Shown: positions 1 through 7,947 of the stretch, piece by piece | Position numbering within the stretch: the stretch's first letter is position 1 | How the letters are laid out: every line of letters starts with the position of its first letter | Assembly: GCF_007680605.1 (NCBI RefSeq) | Contig: NZ_VEIO01000006.1 | Location: 167,790-231,789 of the forward strand | DNA from: Paenibacillus xylanexedens | GTDB taxonomy: Bacteria > Bacillota > Bacilli > Paenibacillales > Paenibacillaceae | Direction of reading: 5' to 3' | DNA: 64,000 nt | Made by a program: the position numbers and the translations under genes | The notes under the pieces: model-generated | Database searches by the model: none | What the model saw: only the letters and a program-made list of their open reading frames with translations | What the model was told of the DNA's origin: nothing

Positions 1-44
1 TGGCATCGTAAGCATATGCTACGCATTTACAACCGGATTTCCCC

Positions 45-108
45 TTGGAAGGGGGAGTGAAGAAATCCGGGGGTAAGGGCGATCGCAGGGTTTTCTGCAC
101 ACGGAGTG
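45..108 (+). repeat. Dispersed repeat, copy A
   Basis: This 64-base stretch upstream of xylB aligns with 10508..10573 with about three quarters of positions identical and one single-base gap. Shared blocks are TTGGAA, AAATCCGGGG, GCGAT, TTCTGC and CGGAGTG. Its left end also forms an imperfect palindrome with the bases just before it: CCGGATTT at 33..40 faces AAATCCGG near 63..70. It is non-coding in both places. Function unknown. Confidence 0.6.
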
Positions 109-167
109 ACCTTCCATGCCCCCTCTCACGTTATTTCAATCCTGCTACAAACGAAAGGAGTATACTT

Positions 168-1661
168 ATGAGTTACGTAATTGGCGTTGATCTCGGAACG
201 AGTGCAGTCAAGACCGTATTGGTCAATCGTGAAGGTAAAGTGGCTTTCGAAGCATCGGAGGCTTATCCGCTGTGCCAGCCTAAAGCTGGATATAGTGAAC
301 AAAATCCAGAGGATTGGGTGGAGCAGACGGTTGTATCGCTTCGCAAGCTTCTGGAAGTATCTGGAGTACAACCTTCCGAGATTGAAGGATTAAGCTTCTC
401 TGGCCAGATGCATGGGCTGGTGCTGGTGGATGCAGCAGGCAAACCGTTGCGCAATGCCATCCTGTGGAACGATACCCGAACGACAGCACAGTGCCGCCGG
501 ATTGAGAAGGTGCTTGACAGCAAGTTGCTCAGCATTGCCCGGAACCGTGCATTGGAAGGGTTTACGTTACCTAAAATTTTGTGGGTGCAGGAAAATGAAC
601 CTGAATTGCTGGAACAAGCATCTTTGTTCCTGTTGCCAAAAGACTACGTACGTTACTGCCTGACTGGCGATTACGCGATGGATTATTCCGATGCAGCGGG
701 TACGTTGCTGCTGGACGTGGCAGGCAAACAATGGAGCACGGAGATCGCATCTGCATTCAACTTGCCGATGACGCTTTGCCCGCGCCTCGTTGAATCATTC
801 GACGAAGTCGGCACCTTGTTGCCTGAGATTGCAGAGCAAACAGGCTTGGCGCCAGCAACCAAAGTATTTGCTGGCGGTGCCGATAATGCCTGCGGGGCAA
901 TTGGTGCAGGCATTCTGAGTGAAGGACAGACAATGTGTAGCATCGGTACGTCCGGAGTTGTTCTCTCGTACGAAGAACGAAAGGATCTTGATTTCGAAGG
1001 GAAAGTGCACTTTTTTAACCATGGTGAGAAAGATGCCTTCTATATTATGGGTGTGACGCTGGCGGCGGGATACAGTCTCTCCTGGTTTAAAGATACCTTT
1101 GCAGCAGACAAATCATTCGATGTTCTCTTGCAGGGCATTGACCAGATTCCGGCAGGAAGTAACGGTCTGTTGTTCACGCCATATATCGTAGGGGAGCGTA
1201 CACCTCACCCGGATGCGAACATTCGAGGCAGTTTTATCGGCATGGATGCCGGGCATAAGCTGGAGCATTTTGGACGTGCTGTAATGGAAGGCATCACCTT
1301 CTCGTTACGTGAGTCGATTGATATTTTGCGTGGCGCAGGCAAGACGGTCAGTGAGGTGATCTCCATTGGAGGCGGGGCGAAGAACGAAGCTTGGCTGCAG
1401 ATGCAAGCGGACATTTTCAATGCAACAATTGTGAAGCTGGAGAGCGAGCAAGGTCCGGCGATGGGGGCAGCCATGCTGGCGGCTTATGGCAGTGGCTGGT
1501 TCCCGACGATGCAAGAGTGTGCGGCGGCATTTATTCGTCCAGCGAAGTCCTATGAACCAAATCCGGAGACGGTAGCAGTATATGACGGTTTGTTTGCTCT
1601 TTATCAGGAGGTATATGGACAGACACGTGGTTTGAATGATCGTTTGGCGGCATATCGTTAA
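168..1661 (+). CDS. xylB: Xylulokinase (FGGY family carbohydrate kinase)
   Basis: A 497-residue cytosolic kinase expected to phosphorylate D-xylulose to D-xylulose 5-phosphate with ATP, feeding pentoses into the pentose phosphate pathway. The N-terminal FGGY domain opens with GVDLGTSAVK (phosphate binding, residues 6-15) and carries SGQMHGLV near residue 75, the form typical of xylulokinases rather than glycerol or gluconate kinases. The C-terminal domain has GGADNACGAIGAG (about residue 235) and GGGAKNEAWLQMQADIF (about 400). Length is normal for the family. The ATG at 168 has AAAGGAG at 154-160; the reading frame is open further upstream to 45, but that part runs through a dispersed repeat and has no good ribosome site. 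No xylose isomerase or XylR is in view; they may lie upstream. A terminator follows. Confidence 0.93.
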   Translation: MSYVIGVDLGTSAVKTVLVNREGKVAFEASEAYPLCQPKAGYSEQNPEDWVEQTVVSLRKLLEVSGVQPSEIEGLSFSGQMHGLVLVDAAGKPLRNAILWNDTRTTAQCRRIEKVLDSKLLSIARNRALEGFTLPKILWVQENEPELLEQASLFLLPKDYVRYCLTGDYAMDYSDAAGTLLLDVAGKQWSTEIASAFNLPMTLCPRLVESFDEVGTLLPEIAEQTGLAPATKVFAGGADNACGAIGAGILSEGQTMCSIGTSGVVLSYEERKDLDFEGKVHFFNHGEKDAFYIMGVTLAAGYSLSWFKDTFAADKSFDVLLQGIDQIPAGSNGLLFTPYIVGERTPHPDANIRGSFIGMDAGHKLEHFGRAVMEGITFSLRESIDILRGAGKTVSEVISIGGGAKNEAWLQMQADIFNATIVKLESEQGPAMGAAMLAAYGSGWFPTMQECAAAFIRPAKSYEPNPETVAVYDGLFALYQEVYGQTRGLNDRLAAYR

Positions 1662-1720
1662 ATCGAAGGTTTCATAAGTAGTCCGTATTCAAAATAAACT
1701 GAATAGAAGTATCCTAATCC

Positions 1721-1753
1721 AAAAGCATTCGCGTAAGCGAGTGCTTTTTTTTG
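1721..1753 (+). terminator. Rho-independent terminator after xylB
   Basis: A hairpin AAAAGCATTCGC / GCGAGTGCTTTT with a GTAA loop is followed by a run of T. It ends the xylB transcript 60 bases past the stop. Confidence 0.85.
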
Positions 1754-1879
1754 TGTTAGGTGTAGAAGTGAATTCTGAGGTGGCTATGTCGGAACACTTT
1801 GCCCTGCATAACCGGATTCCGGCTTAGCATAGATTGGATATAGAGGGTTGGCATCTAAAAGAATCGGAAGCATGGGGGT

Positions 1880-2671
1880 GTGGAGGTGGAAGAACGGGGG
1901 CAAGAAAAAGAACAAGAACAAGAACAAGAGCAACAGCAACAGAAGCATGGGCAGGCAAAGGAAAAATCGGTAAAGGGAAGGCCACATATCACCTTATCCA
2001 TGATTGTATGCAACGAGGAGAAACGATATCTTAGGCAGGCACTTATGACACATCGTGCATGGATTGATCAGGCTGTCATTATTGATGATGGAAGCACGGA
2101 TGGGACGGTTGCCATGTGTAGAGAGCTTTTACAAGGTATCCCTCTAGTGCTAGTGCAGAATCCGGTCTCGCGTTTTTCCGATGAGGTGAGTCTGCGAAAG
2201 CAACAATGGGAGGAGACCCTTTCAACTAACCCGGAGTGGATTCTTAATCTGGATGCGGATGAGGTTTTAACGCCGGATTTCGGGATTTTGCGTGATGACA
2301 TCTTAAGTGGAATGGAAGAAGCGATTTACCTCCGTTTATATGATATGTGGAGTGAGACCGCGTACCGGGAGGATGCATACTGGCAGGCTCATATGTATTA
2401 TCGGCCTTTTCTAGTCAAGTATCGTCCCGGGATGGTCTATGAATGGAAGGAAACACCGCAACATTGCGGACGATTCCCGTTGAGCATTCAGCATCTGCCT
2501 TATGCCTGTCATCCCCCGCGAGTAAAGCATTATGGCTGGGCAAGAGAAGAAGATCGTGTTCGTAAATATGAGAGATACCAGAGACTGGACCCCGAAGCAC
2601 AGTATGGCTGGAAAGAGCAATATGAATCGATATTGGATGCAGAGCCTCGGCTTATTCCATGGTCTGATTAA
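1880..2671 (+). CDS. Family 2 glycosyltransferase with Gln/Glu-rich N-terminus
   Basis: A 263-residue cytosolic GT-A fold glycosyltransferase, probably transferring a sugar to an envelope or protein acceptor; donor and acceptor cannot be read from sequence. Residues 1-33 are a low-complexity tract of Glu, Gln and Lys. The catalytic domain starts at about residue 36 with ITLSMIVCNEE, followed by the nucleotide-binding VIIDDGSTDGT and the metal-binding NLDADEVL (DxD type). The chosen start is GTG 1880, because no ATG with a ribosome site lies in frame; an internal start near the catalytic domain cannot be excluded. The next gene follows after 19 bases, also a glycosyltransferase with a charged N-terminus, so the two are likely one operon and may share an acceptor. 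Confidence 0.8.
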   Translation: MEVEERGQEKEQEQEQEQQQQKHGQAKEKSVKGRPHITLSMIVCNEEKRYLRQALMTHRAWIDQAVIIDDGSTDGTVAMCRELLQGIPLVLVQNPVSRFSDEVSLRKQQWEETLSTNPEWILNLDADEVLTPDFGILRDDILSGMEEAIYLRLYDMWSETAYREDAYWQAHMYYRPFLVKYRPGMVYEWKETPQHCGRFPLSIQHLPYACHPPRVKHYGWAREEDRVRKYERYQRLDPEAQYGWKEQYESILDAEPRLIPWSD

Positions 2672-2690
2672 GGGAAGGGAGTGAGCTTCA

Positions 2691-4967
2691 TTGATGAAAA
2701 ATCCGCTAGACCGTAAAAACAGTAACAAAAGTGTCCAAGGTAAAGCACAAGCGGATACCATACCCTCCAAGTCTGAGAAGGAAACAGTGCAAACGTTAAG
2801 GATAAAACAAGAAAAAGAAATAGTAAAAGAAAAAGAAGAAGAAAAATTAAAAGAGCCTGTACACAAACAAGAGCAATCCCAAGAGCAATCCCAAGAGGAA
2901 GAACGAGTACAGAAGCAAGTGGAACAGTCCAAACAAATGACAGGGCAGAAGGGGGACCGGCAATCACAGCCACAACAAAAGAAAGAACAAGAGGAAATGA
3001 AAGTGGAAGAGGACATCCTGCAAAGTACCCGTGAGCGTATCCTCATTGCTAGCCCTGTACGGCAGACAGCTGCCATCCTGAATGAATTTCTGGATTCCTT
3101 GCAGAGACTTGAGCGAAAGACGGTGCGTACAGACTATTTGTTTGTAGATGATAATGAGGAGGAAGCCTCCTCCCAAATGCTGAACGATTTTGTACTTCGA
3201 CATAACGGTAAGGTGATTCGTGCCCGTGATTTGAATGATACGGAGAGTGGGGACGCGGATGACCCAGGAAACTACAACAAAGATGAAGGTGGTCACTACT
3301 GGAGAGATGAACAGGTATGGCGAGTAGCCAGGCTGAAAAATAACATTTTACAGTACGCACGTGAGCAACAATATGACGGCGTGTTTCTGATCGATTCTGA
3401 TCTGGTGTTGCACCCTCGAACGCTGGAACAATTGGTATCGAGCTCAAACGAGATTGTATCCAATATTTTTTGGACCAGCTGGCAACCGGGAACAAAGGAA
3501 ATGCCGCAGGTATGGCTTCAGGATGAATACGCACTCTATCGGCGGGGTGGTTCAGCTCTTGAGGCAACAGAGGCGCAGGACGAGGACGCACAGGCGAGTG
3601 CCTTTCTAAACCAGCTACGTATTCCGGGTTGTTATGAGGTGGGCGGGTTAGGTGCTTGTACTCTAATTCGGCGATCCGTACTTGAAGCGGGAGTGAATTT
3701 TGACCGTATCCCGAATGTGTCTTTTTGGGGAGAGGATCGTCATTTCTGCATTCGTGCTCAGGCGTACGGGTTTCAACTGTTTGTGGACACTCACTATCCA
3801 GCCTACCATATCTATCGTTTGTCCGACTTACCGGGGGCAGCGGCCTATAACCGCAGAATTAGACGAGGCGAAGAGGGCATTCGAATTAGCTTATGTATGA
3901 TTGTGAAAAATGAAGAAACCTCCCTCGCCAGATGCCTCGATTCTGTAAAAGGAATTGCCGATGAGATCGTCATCGTGGACACGGGTTCCACGGATCGTAC
4001 AAGGCAAATCGCGGCTCAGTACACCGAATGTATTTTCGATTTTGAGTGGGTGGATGACTTTGCAGCGGCACGGAACTTTGCCTTTGACCAGGCCACCTGC
4101 GAATATATATTGTGGCTGGATGCGGATGATGTGTTTGAACCGGAGGATCGCGCCAAGCTGATTGCATTGAAACAGTCCCTTGATCCGGCGGTGGATAGTG
4201 TGACGATGGATTACAACCTCTCCTTCACGCCAGAGGGCAAGGTCGCGTATAGTCTGCGGCGAAATCGTCTGGTGCGTCGGGATCGTCGGTTTCGCTGGAT
4301 TGGGGCAGTACATGAATACCTCGCTGTAGCAGGCAATTTGCTACATAGTGATGTGGCTGTAACCCATAAGAAAGATAAGGTGTATACAGATCGAAATCTG
4401 CGAATATACCGCAAACGGGAACAGGCAGGTGAAGACTTCTCACCACGTGACCTCTATTATTTTGGCAATGAACTGAAAGACCATGCTTATCATGAAGAAG
4501 CCGTAACCTACTATGAGAAATTTCTGGATACCGGATTGGGATGGGTGGAGGATCGAATTGCGGCCTGTCAGAAAATTGCCGATTGCGAGGCAGTACTGAA
4601 ACGTCCGGAACGGGAATCGGCCGCGTTGTTCCGTTCCTTTGCCTATGATTTACCGAGAGCAGAGGTGTGTTGCCGACTGGGGGGATATTTTGCAGATAGA
4701 GAAGACTACCGCCAAGCTATATTCTGGTATGAACAGGCTGTGCAGGCAATCCGTCCAGGTGATCCGATGGTTGTACTGAATGAAGCAGCGTGGACTTGGA
4801 TGCCGCATCTGCAATTATGCGTATGTTATGATCGAATGGGCAACCGGGCGAAAGCGAAGGAGCACAACGACATTGCCCTAACTTATCACCCTACTCACCC
4901 AAGCATGTTGTACAATGATCGATATTTTAAGGATTTGGCGAAGGAAAGTGTAATAGAAAACGCTTAA
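2691..4967 (+). CDS. Two-domain glycosyltransferase with Lys/Glu/Gln-rich N-terminus and TPR-like tail
   Basis: A 758-residue protein. Residues 1 to about 112 are a hydrophilic low-complexity tract dominated by K, E and Q, with near-repeats of QEQSQ. A first glycosyltransferase-like domain runs from about 115 (RILIASPVRQ) and holds YLFVDDNEEE and GVFLIDSDLVLHP, a DxD-type motif. A second, family 2, domain begins near residue 398 (ISLCMIVKNEE) with IVIVDTGSTDRT and LWLDADDVFE. The tail (about 560-740) is helical and looks like TPR repeats. Start is TTG 2691 or ATG 2694 behind GGAAGGGAG. The arrangement suggests successive transfers on one acceptor, possibly a surface protein or flagellin, but this is inference. 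It ends well before the terminator at 5105. Confidence 0.78.
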   Translation: MMKNPLDRKNSNKSVQGKAQADTIPSKSEKETVQTLRIKQEKEIVKEKEEEKLKEPVHKQEQSQEQSQEEERVQKQVEQSKQMTGQKGDRQSQPQQKKEQEEMKVEEDILQSTRERILIASPVRQTAAILNEFLDSLQRLERKTVRTDYLFVDDNEEEASSQMLNDFVLRHNGKVIRARDLNDTESGDADDPGNYNKDEGGHYWRDEQVWRVARLKNNILQYAREQQYDGVFLIDSDLVLHPRTLEQLVSSSNEIVSNIFWTSWQPGTKEMPQVWLQDEYALYRRGGSALEATEAQDEDAQASAFLNQLRIPGCYEVGGLGACTLIRRSVLEAGVNFDRIPNVSFWGEDRHFCIRAQAYGFQLFVDTHYPAYHIYRLSDLPGAAAYNRRIRRGEEGIRISLCMIVKNEETSLARCLDSVKGIADEIVIVDTGSTDRTRQIAAQYTECIFDFEWVDDFAAARNFAFDQATCEYILWLDADDVFEPEDRAKLIALKQSLDPAVDSVTMDYNLSFTPEGKVAYSLRRNRLVRRDRRFRWIGAVHEYLAVAGNLLHSDVAVTHKKDKVYTDRNLRIYRKREQAGEDFSPRDLYYFGNELKDHAYHEEAVTYYEKFLDTGLGWVEDRIAACQKIADCEAVLKRPERESAALFRSFAYDLPRAEVCCRLGGYFADREDYRQAIFWYEQAVQAIRPGDPMVVLNEAAWTWMPHLQLCVCYDRMGNRAKAKEHNDIALTYHPTHPSMLYNDRYFKDLAKESVIENA

Positions 4968-5104
4968 AGTCAGTTGAATGGGCTTCAATAGCGATATATG
5001 ATCAGCACGTTCGTTGCCGTAATGCATGTAGTGCACGGAAATGTTGCGTGGGTAGGTCCTCTTTTTCAAAAAAATAGAATGAATCCTAAGGCTAGCAGAG
5101 TCCA

Positions 5105-5130
5105 CCTCTTCGCGATGAAGAGGTTTTTTG
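5105..5130 (+). terminator. Rho-independent terminator after the glycosyltransferase pair
   Basis: CCTCTTC and GAAGAGG pair around GCGAT and are followed by TTTTTT. It closes the 1880-4967 transcription unit. Confidence 0.85.
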
Positions 5131-5193
5131 TTTCTATTTTAAAAAACTATAATTAAGGAGGTGGTCCCACAGGGGGGATTAGCGACGTTATGA

Positions 5194-5311
5194 CGTTATA
5201 ATGAAGAATTCAAGAATCAAACGGTAAAATATATCCGAGAATCATACGAAGATGATTGGGAATCTCGCGGAAGAGCTCAATCCCGAAGCTTGTGGAAAAC
5301 CAACGCTCTGA
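5194..5311 (+). pseudogene. Decayed IS3-type transposase OrfA fragment
   Basis: After an in-frame stop at 5191, the plus strand reads RYNEEFKNQTVKYIRES, which closely matches the start of IS3-family OrfA (helix-turn-helix) proteins. Homology then continues in the next frame from about 5246 as TKMIGNLAEELN, matching the usual AEELNI segment of the recognition helices, before a stop at 5309. So the fragment has lost its start, carries a frameshift and lacks the rest of OrfA and all of OrfB. No terminal inverted repeats are recognisable. It marks an old insertion in a gap that also holds the inverted repeats at 5434-5632. Confidence 0.6.
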
Positions 5312-5433
5312 GTTTTCTTTAGAGACAATGTGCGCCATATTAGTGTCACTCGGAGTGGATATTATAATGTCGGAGCGGTGATTACATTACGTTAATGGGA
5401 TTCATGGTGCGAGGGTAATTGGCTCTTACTTTA

Positions 5434-5460
5434 TTCTAACGATCACAGGAGAGCTTATTT
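5434..5460 (+). repeat. 27-bp repeat, copy 1 (forward)
   Basis: First of four copies of a 27-base unit beginning TTCTAACGATCAC and ending GAGCTTATTT. Copies 1 and 2 point one way, copies 3 and 4 the other. Confidence 0.75.
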
Positions 5461-5483
5461 TAAGGTCTTTGAGGGTTTGAGAA

Positions 5484-5510
5484 TTCTAACGATCACCACA
5501 GACGCTATTT
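5484..5510 (+). repeat. 27-bp repeat, copy 2 (forward, diverged)
   Basis: Same orientation as copy 1, with TTCTAACGATCACC kept and a diverged right half (CAGACGCTATTT). The adjoining ATTTCACC at 5507-5514 is mirrored by GGTGAAAT at 5532-5539, adding an inner hairpin. Confidence 0.6.
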
Positions 5511-5555
5511 CACCAAAAATGCACATAATCGGGTGAAATCATAACTAATTTGAGT

Positions 5556-5582
5556 AAATAAGCTCTCAGGTGATCGTTAGAA
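5556..5582 (-). repeat. 27-bp repeat, copy 3 (inverted)
   Basis: Reverse complement of copy 1 except for a few bases in the middle: AAATAAGCTCTC then GTGATCGTTAGAA. It can pair with copy 1 or copy 2. Confidence 0.75.
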
Positions 5583-5605
5583 AATAAAAAGTGGCGAATC
5601 AGGCC

Positions 5606-5632
5606 AAATAAGCTTTCTGGTGATCGTTAGAA
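5606..5632 (-). repeat. 27-bp repeat, copy 4 (inverted)
   Basis: Second inverted copy, AAATAAGCTTTCTG then GTGATCGTTAGAA. It is 24 bases after copy 3, close to the 23-base gap between copies 1 and 2, so the whole block is roughly symmetrical. Confidence 0.75.
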
Positions 5633-5924
5633 GATTTTAATGCTATAGTGCTATGCCTAAACGGAATCGGCTCTAATAAATTGCAATGACAAAATGGAAA
5701 TGTCTTGATGTCTTGATACCTCGACACCTCTATCTCTTGGTCGTTCTGACACCACGGGGAGACTTATTGTTTTTATGTCTACATCTCCTATTTTCATAAT
5801 ACCTAATATGGATTAATGTATTTCTTCCAATGAAGCATATGCATTACAATAGTTTTTAACGGAAAAGCAGTGAACACCAGAATTTGTCCTCACGGGTTCT
5901 TGGCTGCCGAATCTGAACGAACTA
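5633..5924. other. Gap between repeat block and eda
   Basis: AT-rich non-coding sequence. I see no convincing ORF, hairpin terminator or strong promoter in it, apart from short direct repeats of TGTCTTGAT near 5700. Confidence 0.5.
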
Positions 5925-5939
5925 AGGGAGTGAATGGAT

Positions 5940-6608
5940 ATGAATCTGACAGAAATACTACTCGAATCGAGACTGGTCGCAATCGTACGGGGCATAAGCC
6001 GGGAAGCGGCGGTGACAGCCGGTCAGGGAATGACCGACGGTGGCATTCGTCTAATGGAAGTGACGCTGAATACACCGAATGCGCATCAGATCATTGCTGA
6101 TTGGCGCGAACGTCACGAAGGACAAGCCTATGTCGGCGCAGGTACGGTACTTAATGTTAGCATGGCAAAGGAAGCCGTGGCTGCAGGAGCACAATTTTTG
6201 GTCTCCCCCAATGTCGATCTGTCTGTTATTGAATATGCTGTAGAACACGGTGTTGAGATTTGGCCAGGGGCGATGACACCAACGGAGATTGTAGCTGCGT
6301 ATGAAGCAGGGGCACGGGCTGTTAAGCTGTTTCCTATGGCCAGTCTGGGTATTCCATACCTGCGTGAAATCAAGGCACCTCTCGATCACATTCCACTGCT
6401 CGCAACGGGTGGCGCGACACTGGAGAATATCGATGCCTATTATGAGGCAGGTGCAGCCGCAGTAGGCTTGGGAAGTGCACTTTTGCCAAAAGAGGCTCTG
6501 GCTTCAGGAGATAGCACACAGGTTTCAGCTCGAGCAAGGGCATTTGTGGAGGCGGCGACAGTAAGAACAGGCAGGCAGACAACGCGGTTAGGTAACGGTA
6601 TGGAATAG
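5940..6608 (+). CDS. eda: Bifunctional KDPG/KHG aldolase
   Basis: A 222-residue class I aldolase that cleaves 2-keto-3-deoxy-6-phosphogluconate into pyruvate and glyceraldehyde 3-phosphate, the last step of the Entner-Doudoroff and uronate degradation routes. Visible family landmarks are LVAIVRG near the N-terminus, the catalytic Glu in MEVTLNTP (about residue 40), GAGTVLN, FLVSPNVD and the Schiff-base Lys in RAVKLFPMASLG (about residue 130), then ATGGATLEN for phosphate binding. AGGGAG at 5925-5930 sits nine bases before ATG 5940, which I prefer over ATG 5934. It stands alone: no KDG kinase or uronate isomerase gene is adjacent, so the upstream sugar acid is unknown. No clear terminator follows. 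Confidence 0.92.
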   Translation: MNLTEILLESRLVAIVRGISREAAVTAGQGMTDGGIRLMEVTLNTPNAHQIIADWRERHEGQAYVGAGTVLNVSMAKEAVAAGAQFLVSPNVDLSVIEYAVEHGVEIWPGAMTPTEIVAAYEAGARAVKLFPMASLGIPYLREIKAPLDHIPLLATGGATLENIDAYYEAGAAAVGLGSALLPKEALASGDSTQVSARARAFVEAATVRTGRQTTRLGNGME

Positions 6609-6792
6609 AGTAAAGTAGAGTAGAAGTCTTAATTTAAGAAGAAATAAGTAAATTTGGCGTAATGGGGTATATATAAAAGAGTTTACATGGTTAATCGTTA
6701 TAACAAACAAAAAGTGGAGATCATTTAACGTGTAGTTGATCCTGTTATCGTATGATAAGCGTATGTCAGTAGCCAGAGAGGAGAGAGGCCTT

Positions 6793-7755
6793 GTGAAAGC
6801 GAGAACGATGATTGGCGGTATGTTGGCGGTGGCCGCTGTAACTGCGGGTGGTTTATGGAAGGCAGCTGTAAAAAGCCAGACACCCAAGAAAATTCCGATT
6901 ACGTTGACACCGCCGATGCCTTTTGAGGATATTACCTTTGAAAGTGGAGGGGGACAGGTGCAAGGTTGGTTCATTCCAGCGAGACCCGATGTTCCTAAGC
7001 CCTGGCCGCTCGTAATCATCGCACATGGCTGGGGTTCCAATCGCTCTCGTGTGTTACGCTATGCGCGCCCCATCTGGGAGGCCGGGTATGCACTGTTTAT
7101 GTATGATGTACGTAGTCATGGAGCCAGTGATCCCGTTCGTGCTGCATCGGCCTATCTGTTCAGGGACGATCTACTGGCTGCGTTGACCTATGTATCAGGC
7201 CGATCCGAGATTGACCCCGAAGCGATTGGAGTGTTGGGGCATTCCTTAGGTGGACTGGGGACGATTCTTGCCATTACAGAAGGCATTCCGGTTTCCGCCG
7301 TGGTTACCGACTCCATGCCATCCCAGTTTCAGGTGATCGTCAGCTCGGAACTGAGACGCCGGCGCCTGCCGCTGTTCCCGCTGGCACAGTTGATCCCTCG
7401 AATCTGGTTTTGGCGGTTAGGTGAGTCTTTAAAGACATATCAGCAGAATGATGCCGTAATGATGCTGAATGAGCGGCGAAGAAGCATGCAGTTGCCATTC
7501 CTGATGATACACTCCAAAGGCGATAATTTTATTCCACCGAGTGAACTGGAATATTTTATGTCTAAAGCCGATCCGCCGGTAGAGCATCTATGGGTTAACA
7601 GTGAAGGACATAGCTGCTCAGAGGAAGACCCGGCTTTCTGGGCCACGGTCATTCCGTTCCTGAAAATGCATGTCCGTTCTGCTCCAGAGCGAGTTACGCA
7701 TGATGAAGCTACAATAAATCAGGACGGAACAGATCTGAATCATAGCGCAGGTTGA
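6793..7755 (+). CDS. Membrane-anchored alpha/beta hydrolase
   Basis: A 320-residue serine hydrolase of the YqkD/S9-like alpha/beta-fold group. A single hydrophobic segment (about residues 5-22) anchors it to the membrane or acts as an uncleaved signal. The oxyanion region is IIAHGWGSN, the nucleophile elbow GHSLGGLG (Ser about residue 154), and the likely catalytic His is in SEGHSC near residue 276; an Asp such as that in SKGDNFIPP may complete the triad. The natural substrate cannot be inferred. GTG 6793 is preceded by AGGAG at 6779-6783 with nine bases spacing; the frame is open to TTG 6736 but without a ribosome site. A strong terminator follows at once. Confidence 0.82.
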   Translation: MKARTMIGGMLAVAAVTAGGLWKAAVKSQTPKKIPITLTPPMPFEDITFESGGGQVQGWFIPARPDVPKPWPLVIIAHGWGSNRSRVLRYARPIWEAGYALFMYDVRSHGASDPVRAASAYLFRDDLLAALTYVSGRSEIDPEAIGVLGHSLGGLGTILAITEGIPVSAVVTDSMPSQFQVIVSSELRRRRLPLFPLAQLIPRIWFWRLGESLKTYQQNDAVMMLNERRRSMQLPFLMIHSKGDNFIPPSELEYFMSKADPPVEHLWVNSEGHSCSEEDPAFWATVIPFLKMHVRSAPERVTHDEATINQDGTDLNHSAG

Positions 7756-7762
7756 TAGATGG

Positions 7763-7789
7763 AAACGCCAACTTGATTGGCGTTTTTTT
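7763..7789 (+). terminator. Rho-independent terminator after hydrolase
   Basis: AAACGCCAA and TTGGCGTTT pair around a short loop and run into a stretch of T. Confidence 0.9.
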
Positions 7790-7947
7790 GTTGTGCCTTT
7801 TCATTATACAGAAATTAACAATTGTAAAATTACCCGGAAAACAGCGATTAAAAAGGAAGCTTATGGTATCATAGATTAGAATGGCAAAATTCATGCAAGA
7901 GTATTTATCATGCATCCTGCATGAAATCGAAGGGAGAGGTAACCATT

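Noticed and set aside
45..167. Extended start for xylulokinase
   Set aside because: The extra codons cross a dispersed repeat; the ribosome site and family alignment both point to ATG 168.
2411..3076. Minus-strand open frame of 221 codons rich in Ser, Phe and Cys
   Set aside because: It is the complement of the Lys/Glu/Gln-rich tracts, which give few stops on the other strand. No ribosome site or motif.
5434..5632. CRISPR-like array
   Set aside because: Repeats are in opposite orientations, only four in number and diverged, with no cas genes near. This is an inverted-repeat element.
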